Made by a program: the position numbers and the translations under genes
Shown: in pieces, positions 59,899 to 64,000 of the stretch
Position numbering within the stretch: the stretch's first letter is position 1
How the letters are laid out: every line of letters starts with the position of its first letter
Assembly: GCA_964195995.1 (NCBI GenBank)
Contig: CAXMQS010000088.1
Span: 46,890 to 110,889, forward strand
Origin: CAXMQS01 sp964195995
GTDB lineage: Bacteria > Actinomycetota > Acidimicrobiia > Spongiisociales > JAOTWH01
DNA length: 64,000 bases
Reading direction: 5' to 3'
Notes under the pieces: model-generated
What the model was told of the DNA's origin: nothing
Databases searched by the model: none
What the model saw: only the letters and a program-made list of their open reading frames with translations

Positions 59899-60458
59899 GA
59901 CGTAGCGGCGCGACGACGGTGGGCGGCAACGTTCGAGCGGTTGCTACACGTTGTCGAACAGTGCTTACGAGATCGATTACGCGAGGTGTCGACATAGGCA
60001 TCGACACAGTCGTGGGTACTGCAGATCCCGAAGCGATCGATGCCCTGATCGACCAGAACCGTCGCCAGGCCCATGGCGGCGGCGGCGCCCAGCCAGCGAA
60101 CCGGCCCGGCTTGCAACGGCTCGAAGTGCAGGTGCGGGTGAGCGCTGTGCAGGCTCACTCGCGGCGTAGCTGAGACGTCGGCGAGGATGGCGTTGATGGT
60201 CTCGGCGGCTTCATCGGCAGTCTCCGCTTCGAAGACTTGACGCAAGCGAGTGCGCAGCCGCTTCACACGCCGCACATGAGAGTCCGTCAGCGAGGTCGCC
60301 AGAAAGTCTTCGGTGCCCCACTCCTGCTCGTATCCCTCAAGAAAAGAGCGCAGTCCGTCGATGTCTTGGAGCGCATCCGTCCCCGCGACGTTGTCGACCG
60401 TGTTGATCAGGTCGACCGCCATCTGGACTGCGTCGTCGTCGTAATGGGAAAAATCCAC
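59895..60458 (-). CDS. CGNR zinc-finger (ABATE-domain) regulator
   Basis: 187 aa. The N-terminal ABATE-type helical domain (VDLINTVDN, LRSFLEGYEQEWG) is followed by the C-terminal zinc finger FGICSTHDCVDAYVDTSRNR and KHCSTTCSNRSNVAAHRRR, i.e. Cys4 with the CxNR signature. It probably binds a ligand and DNA. It starts right at the -35 box of the divergent promoter (60459-60487), so it may repress that promoter and its own. AAGGAG lies ahead of the ATG. Confidence 0.85.
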   Translation of the reverse strand: MDFSHYDDDAVQMAVDLINTVDNVAGTDALQDIDGLRSFLEGYEQEWGTEDFLATSLTDSHVRRVKRLRTRLRQVFEAETADEAAETINAILADVSATPRVSLHSAHPHLHFEPLQAGPVRWLGAAAAMGLATVLVDQGIDRFGICSTHDCVDAYVDTSRNRSRKHCSTTCSNRSNVAAHRRRAATS

Positions 60459-60487
60459 TTGACTCCTTACAAAACGTACGGTACTCT
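60459..60487 (+). promoter_or_regulatory. Strong promoter for the small-gene string
   Basis: TTGACT (60459-60464) and TACTCT (60482-60487) with exactly 17 bases between. A CGTACG palindrome (60475-60480) sits in the spacer next to the -10 and could be an operator for the divergent CGNR protein. Confidence 0.65.
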
Positions 60488-60533
60488 GTAACCGTCATCC
60501 AGACAATAGACCATTACGACCAGGAGAGTCAAG

Positions 60534-60692
60534 ATGAGCTTCGACACCACATTCCAGCAGCTGGCCTCCGTGCGCAGCCAGTACGAGTCCATGCGCAGTA
60601 GCGGGGCCCCACTCTCCGACCTGATCGAGACACGGGTGACTCTTCTCTACCTGCGGGCCGAGATGGCGCGGGTGCGCAAGGAGATGCGCTGA
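60534..60692 (+). CDS. Small helical protein (52 aa)
   Basis: 52 aa, ATG after AGGAGAG. Sequence is amphipathic-helical (TTFQQLASVRSQYESMRS, then IETRVTLLYLRAEMARVRKE). No family recognised. First gene of a string behind the 60459 promoter, and coupled to the next gene by TGATG. Too short for many gene callers. Confidence 0.6.
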   Translation: MSFDTTFQQLASVRSQYESMRSSGAPLSDLIETRVTLLYLRAEMARVRKEMR

Positions 60693-60859
60693 TGTTCGCT
60701 CCGTTCTGCCCTCAACACCGGAGCCGGGTGCTCCTGTCGGTCAATGACATCACCGAGCTGCGCCGAGACGACACCGGCTTCAACATCTACTTCACCTGCC
60801 AGTGCGGGTACACAGGCTGGCATCGCCAGCCCAACATCACAGAAAGAGCAGCCTCGTGA
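60692..60859 (+). CDS. Small zinc-ribbon-like protein (55 aa)
   Basis: 55 aa; the ATG overlaps the previous stop. MFAPFCPQHRSRVLLS and YFTCQCGYTGWHRQ place Cys6-x-x-His9 and CxC 30 residues apart, fitting a small zinc ribbon. The same architecture is common in short actinobacterial proteins without assigned function. It is followed, overlapping, by a tiny basic ORF. Confidence 0.6.
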   Translation: MFAPFCPQHRSRVLLSVNDITELRRDDTGFNIYFTCQCGYTGWHRQPNITERAAS

Positions 60860-60930
60860 ACAACCCAGACACACTCATCCAGCACACCAAGGTTCATCAA
60901 AAAGCCCTGCGCCGCCTGCGCCGCTCCTAA
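60856..60930 (+). CDS. Tiny basic ORF (24 aa), uncertain
   Basis: A GTG overlapping the previous stop (GTGA) opens 24 codons ending in ALRRLRRS, highly basic. The coupling to the previous gene is the only support. It may be a small regulatory peptide or chance. Confidence 0.3.
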   Translation: MNNPDTLIQHTKVHQKALRRLRRS

Positions 60931-60947
60931 CCGCCTACGCTTCGATC

Positions 60948-61148
60948 ATGCCGATCTTTCCGGTTCCGCCCGTTGGTCCCGAGGATGGCGGCGATATCCA
61001 CGAGGTCGTCCGCGAGATCGTTGGCAACCGCAACTACTCCCGCAAGGCGAGGTTCGGAGAGGGCAAGGCGCCCGGGGACGATGAAGGCATCGACCTCCCC
61101 CGGCGACCCAGTCTCCGCCACCGCCTGCGCAGCCTCTTTCGTCGCTAG
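60948..61148 (+). CDS. Small hypothetical protein (66 aa)
   Basis: 66 aa from ATG 60948. Pro-rich start, a short helix (GDIHEVVREIVGNR) and a basic C-terminus (RPSLRHRLRSLFRR). No family known. It ends 87 bases before tRNA-Glu. Confidence 0.45.
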   Translation: MPIFPVPPVGPEDGGDIHEVVREIVGNRNYSRKARFGEGKAPGDDEGIDLPRRPSLRHRLRSLFRR

Positions 61149-61234
61149 CGCCCCTCGTTGCCACGAGACGCCCGAGTTACACTCCTGCGGCCCATCCTGG
61201 CGGTTGGAGTGGTGGCGGTATTCTCTTGCAGCCC

Positions 61235-61307
61235 GCCCCCATCGTCCAGCGGTCCAGGACTCCGCTCTTTCAAGGCGGCAACAGGGGTTCGAATCCCCTT
61301 GGGGGCA
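61235..61307 (+). tRNA. tRNA-Glu (TTC)
   Basis: Acceptor GCCCCCA pairs with TGGGGGC, anticodon arm CCGCT-CTTTCAA-GGCGG gives anticodon TTC, and T-arm AGGGG-TTCGAAT-CCCCT is intact. CCA is not encoded. Confidence 0.95.
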
Positions 61308-61317
61308 CGCATATCAC

Positions 61318-61395
61318 GGGGGCGTGGTGAAGTCTGGAGTTCACGCCGGCCTGTCAAGCCGGAGGTCGCGGGTTCAAATCCCGTCGCTCCCGCCA
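61318..61395 (+). tRNA. tRNA-Asp (GTC)
   Basis: Acceptor GGGGGCG pairs with CGCTCCC (one G-U), anticodon arm CCGGC-CTGTCAA-GCCGG gives GTC. G discriminator followed by an encoded CCA (61393-61395). Confidence 0.95.
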
Positions 61396-61456
61396 ACAGC
61401 CTCGGGTTATCCCGAGGCTGTGTTGCCTGCTAGGTCCCTCCTGGTGGGCGCTACCT

Positions 61457-61532
61457 GGCCAGGTAGCTCAGTTGGCAGAGCGTCGGTCTGAAAAACCGAA
61501 GGTCGGCAGTTCGATTCTGCCCCTGGCCACCA
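61457..61532 (+). tRNA. tRNA-Phe (GAA)
   Basis: Acceptor GGCCAGG pairs perfectly with CCTGGCC, anticodon arm TCGGT-CTGAAAA-ACCGA gives GAA, T-arm GGCAG-TTCGATT-CTGCC. CCA is encoded (61530-61532). Confidence 0.95.
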
Positions 61533-61637
61533 CAGAGTCCTCAACTAGCAACTGGCGATTCTTGGATCTACCGCTCAGACCCGCGGTGGCGGACACATCT
61601 TCTTGATAGCCGAAGGGGTCAGATCGCTATGAAGTTG

Positions 61638-63050
61638 TCAGCCGGCCAACGCTGCGCGCCAGACGGCGGCATCGCCACCATGCCAGCCAACCGCCGTCAC
61701 AGTGTTCTCGTGAATGGTGACGGCGAGTACGCCACTCTCAACCTCAACGGTCTCCTCCAGGACCACTCGTGTCCAGTGAATACCGTCGGGCGATGCCCAC
61801 ACTGTGGCGTTCTCCTCTCCTCCGGCCGTGCCGCCGGCGACATAGCCGTGCTCACTCGCAGTGATCGAACTCAGCCAGGCCGGCTCACCGAAGGCGGCGG
61901 CGTCATAAGGGATCTGGGACCACGTGAACCCATCGGGTGACGTCCAGACGATCCCGTACGGCCCACAGGTACCGACGGCCACAAAGCCCTCCGGTCCGTA
62001 TGCAAGATCGCTGAGGTACGTCGAGCATGCCTGCTCCTCGCTGTCGACGCCGACGAGTCGCGGGATCAGCTGCCACGTCTCGCCGTCCTGTGTGACGACC
62101 AACTCAGCGACATTGGAGCCCAGTACGACCGCATGGCCATCTGATGCACTCGTCCTGACACCAGGGTCGCTCGGGTCGAGCTGTTGCAGAATCTGTTCCT
62201 GAACCAGTTCGTAGTGCTCGCCGTCCGTCGATAGCCAGATGGCGGTTCCCGACACGATGAAGCCGTCGGTGCCGTACGCAACGACGCTCATCGGATACAT
62301 CTCGGAAGCCTCAGACAAGATCGCGAACGTCCAGTTCTCGGCGTCTGTGGATGTCGCAACACCGGTGACTGCGTCCCACCCGTTATGGATCACGGCTGCG
62401 ATGCGGTTGCCGTTTACGGCCAGGTCGAGGATGTCGACCCCGACTCCCAGGCCGACCGGGTCCGACGGATCGCTCACCTCGATCCACTCGATTCCGTCAC
62501 GCGAGGTCCAAATGCCATCGCCGACCGACCCGCCGATTGCGACGAAGCCAAAGTCAGTCGCGACGACTCGCCCGAAGACTGCTGCGGAGGCGCCGCCGAG
62601 GTCCACGGATGGCGTGATGAGCTCCCAGCCTTCCAGTGCGAATCGTGGCTCGGCGACCGGCGCTTCACTCGGGACTGTCGTCGCCGGGACGGTCGTCGGT
62701 TGCGTCGTCGGCGCAGGCATCGTCGTCACTCCGGGTGCCGGTGCAGTCGGTGCTGGAGCCCCAGCGACATCCGATCCACCTCCGGTGAAGATCGCGAGCG
62801 GCACCGCCGTAACCAGGACAACGGCTACTGCAATGAGAAAGACCGCCGCCGGACTCCGGTACCACGCCCGCAACTGCGGCGCGGGAGTTGGGCTAGGAGG
62901 CGGCCGTGTCTGTGTTCCAATCATTTCGTCCCTCCTTCTCTCGATGGAGGAGAAGAGCCGTTCGGCATCGACGGTTTCGACGTGCAGGTACCCGACGTCG
63001 GGCACCGGATTGGCCTCAGCCATTCTGCGGATCGCGTCCTGTGACTTCAT
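61638..63050 (-). CDS. Single-span protein with beta-propeller-like repeats, probable partner of the ECF sigma factor
   Basis: 470 aa. A cytoplasmic N-terminus of about 65 residues (IRRMAEANPVPDVGYLHVE), span AAVFLIAVAVVLVTAVPLAIF, a Pro/Thr stalk, then repeats of the type WTSRDGIEWIEV, STDAENWTFA, LSTDGEHYELV, TSPDGFTWSQI and ASPDGIHWTRV, i.e. about six blades of a sialidase-like propeller. The ATG overlaps the sigma-factor stop by 4 bases. The N-terminal part is placed as anti-sigma domains are, but lacks the zinc HxxxCxxC motif; the propeller may sense a surface signal. Confidence 0.78.
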   Translation of the reverse strand: MKSQDAIRRMAEANPVPDVGYLHVETVDAERLFSSIERRRDEMIGTQTRPPPSPTPAPQLRAWYRSPAAVFLIAVAVVLVTAVPLAIFTGGGSDVAGAPAPTAPAPGVTTMPAPTTQPTTVPATTVPSEAPVAEPRFALEGWELITPSVDLGGASAAVFGRVVATDFGFVAIGGSVGDGIWTSRDGIEWIEVSDPSDPVGLGVGVDILDLAVNGNRIAAVIHNGWDAVTGVATSTDAENWTFAILSEASEMYPMSVVAYGTDGFIVSGTAIWLSTDGEHYELVQEQILQQLDPSDPGVRTSASDGHAVVLGSNVAELVVTQDGETWQLIPRLVGVDSEEQACSTYLSDLAYGPEGFVAVGTCGPYGIVWTSPDGFTWSQIPYDAAAFGEPAWLSSITASEHGYVAGGTAGGEENATVWASPDGIHWTRVVLEETVEVESGVLAVTIHENTVTAVGWHGGDAAVWRAALAG

Positions 63051-63601
63051 GATTCTTCTCCTGGAAGGAAAGCCGGCCTTCTACCTTGTCTGTGTCCGGC
63101 TTGTTGCAAACCTTTCTCGAGACGTCGCACGGCCCGGTGGAGGCGCACATCGACCGCTCCCACCGAACAACCGAGAATCTCACCGATCTGCGCATGCGGC
63201 AGCTCCTCCCAGATGGCCAGCCGCAGCAGCTCCTGGTCGTTGCCCGAGAGCCGAGCCAACGCGGTGAGGACTTCCTCGTGCTCCTCTTTCCGGACCACGA
63301 TCGGCTCGGGACCCTGCACAGCGGTGCTCGGTTCATCGGCGAGCCGACGCCAGAGCCGCCGCCGACGGGCGGTGCCCCGGCGGTGATTCGCGAGCACTCG
63401 GCGGGCGACCGCGTAGAGCCAAGCAAGAGAGCGGTCATCCTCGGGAATATCGCTGAGCTTGCGCCAGGCAACCAGGAACACGTCTTCGGTTGCTTCGTAG
63501 GCGGCATCAGAGTCAAGTCTGCGAAGGAAATAGGCAAGAATCGCGCGATGGTGCTCGTCGTAGAGGTGACGAAAACTGATTGTGGTGGCGGTCTCGATCA
63601 T
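63047..63601 (-). CDS. ECF-type RNA polymerase sigma factor
   Basis: 184 aa from ATG 63601. Region 2: FRHLYDEHHRAILAYFLRRL to EATEDVFLVAWRKLSDIP, with LAWLYAVARRVLANHRRG for -10 recognition; region 4: LTALARLSGNDQELLRLAIW and HAQIGEILGCSVGAVDVRLHRAVRRL. It directs polymerase to a stress or envelope regulon. Cotranscribed with, and overlapping, the propeller protein gene, a typical sigma/anti-sigma pair. No autoregulatory promoter was recognised in the 260 bases upstream. Confidence 0.9.
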   Translation of the reverse strand: MIETATTISFRHLYDEHHRAILAYFLRRLDSDAAYEATEDVFLVAWRKLSDIPEDDRSLAWLYAVARRVLANHRRGTARRRRLWRRLADEPSTAVQGPEPIVVRKEEHEEVLTALARLSGNDQELLRLAIWEELPHAQIGEILGCSVGAVDVRLHRAVRRLEKGLQQAGHRQGRRPAFLPGEES

Positions 63602-63747
63602 GAACACCAGCCCTTGCTTCTCACCCTGTCTGTGTCCGTCTCCGAGCCTTCCTTACCTGAAATCGAACATCCAGAGGCTTAAGTCCATGCGAAGGGAAGA
63701 ATGGCCAAGGCCAACAATGCCGCTGAACAGCCGATAGGCCGCCGTTC

Positions 63748-63863
63748 CTGATCACGGACTGATCACAAACGCCCAGGGATCAGCCGGGACGAGGAGGGAC
63801 AGAAGGGGACGCCAACCCGAGAATCCCCAACAGGAAAGGACAGAACGGGACGAGGAGGTACAG
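63748..63863. repeat. Short direct repeats next to the tRNA-Lys fragment
   Basis: Two 11-base units CTGATCACGGA/CTGATCACAAA (63748-63769) contain the palindrome TGATCA. Then an 18-base element CGGGACGAGGAGGGACAG (63785-63802) recurs with one change at 63846-63863, and GGACAGAA(G/C)GGGACG occurs near each copy. The layout resembles integrase or excisionase arm sites beside an attachment core. No gene is seen in 63602-64000 otherwise. Confidence 0.5.
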
Positions 63864-63879
63864 GCCGGGACGTACCCCG

Positions 63880-63928
63880 TCGGACTTTTAATCCGAAGGT
63901 CGAGGGTTCGATCCCCTCCCGGCCCACC
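63880..63928 (+). other. tRNA-Lys (TTT) 3' fragment, candidate att scar
   Basis: The anticodon arm TCGGA-CTTTTAA-TCCGA (anticodon TTT at 63887-63889), variable loop, T-arm GAGGG-TTCGATC-CCCTC, acceptor 3' strand CCGGCCC and discriminator A are intact. Upstream the D-arm is missing: only 11 bases separate the partly matching AGGCCGG (63862-63868) from the anticodon stem. Such 3' halves remain where an integrative element used the tRNA gene as attachment site. A functional tRNA is unlikely. Confidence 0.65.
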
Positions 63929-64000
63929 GAGAGGGGCCCCTCATCTAGCGCGTAGTCCAGACGAGTTGAGAAGGCTCGATGGGGTCTCTAGGGCGTCACT

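Noticed and set aside
61629..61940. Plus-strand ORF opposite the propeller protein
   Set aside because: No ribosome-binding site or similarity; the minus-strand gene has clear repeats and is coupled to a sigma factor.
63862..63926. Functional tRNA-Lys
   Set aside because: No room for a D-arm: only 11 bases between acceptor-like AGGCCGG and the anticodon stem, and the first acceptor pair mismatches.

Overview
The window is a GC-rich, gene-dense bacterial chromosome segment with frequent GTG and TTG starts. It looks actinobacterial. Support: tandem DivIVA-domain proteins, a Mrp/ApbC ATPase without the Fe-S CxxC as in mycobacterial homologues, an EtfD-like membrane Fe-S oxidoreductase, a SARP regulator, a CGNR/ABATE regulator and several probably leaderless starts. 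An Acidimicrobiia-like lineage is my best guess from gene content. No rRNA is present to confirm it.

Layout. 1-2.9 kb: an HTH protein cut by the window edge, then two tandem DivIVA-domain coiled-coil proteins. 2.5-9.5 kb: DUF454, CaCA and NhaA membrane proteins, then a run from a Tat-type peptidoglycan amidase to a DUF547 protein. That run contains the most striking gene of the window: a peroxiredoxin-like protein interrupted by an in-frame TGA at the catalytic position, with a bacterial SECIS-like hairpin just downstream, so a likely selenoprotein. 9.5-13.9 kb: an orphan DNA methyltransferase, an intergenic tract of heptamer repeats, a GH13 amylase and a sugar-type binding lipoprotein. 13.9-22 kb: EtfD-like oxidoreductase, MFS, methyltransferase, PspA, a TPM-like membrane protein, ProC and an FMN reductase. 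22-32 kb: sugar-dehydrogenase-like lipoprotein, two-subunit aconitase X with an isochorismatase-fold hydrolase, AzlCD, MFS, two candidate membrane metalloproteases and a tryptophanase-type lyase. 31.6-43 kb: rhomboid, Mrp divergent from an A-type Fe-S carrier, an epimerase, RidA, uridine kinase, ALDH7, an NfnAB-like pair, CDF, GNAT and GSII. 43.9-46.4 kb: a folate cluster (pteridine-reductase-like SDR, FolB and a FolK-FolE fusion) with a hairpin-rich leader. 46.8-54 kb: LysM and VirB8/TcpC-like pair, Nfu-N, SARP and hydantoinase A/B. 54-60 kb: fused E1 alpha-beta branched-chain oxoacid dehydrogenase coupled to leucine/valine dehydrogenase, then a VanW protein. 60-64 kb: CGNR regulator divergent from a string of tiny genes, tRNA-Glu, -Asp and -Phe, an ECF sigma factor with a membrane partner, and a tRNA-Lys 3' fragment behind short repeats that looks like an attachment-site scar.

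Metabolic themes. Amino-acid handling recurs: Leu/Val deamination feeding an oxoacid dehydrogenase, ALDH7, a tryptophanase-type lyase, hydroxyproline-type AcnX, hydantoinase, GSII, RidA and an amino-acid exporter. Folate synthesis and Fe-S cluster carriers form compact units. Functions are read from motifs and family resemblance only. No database search was run.
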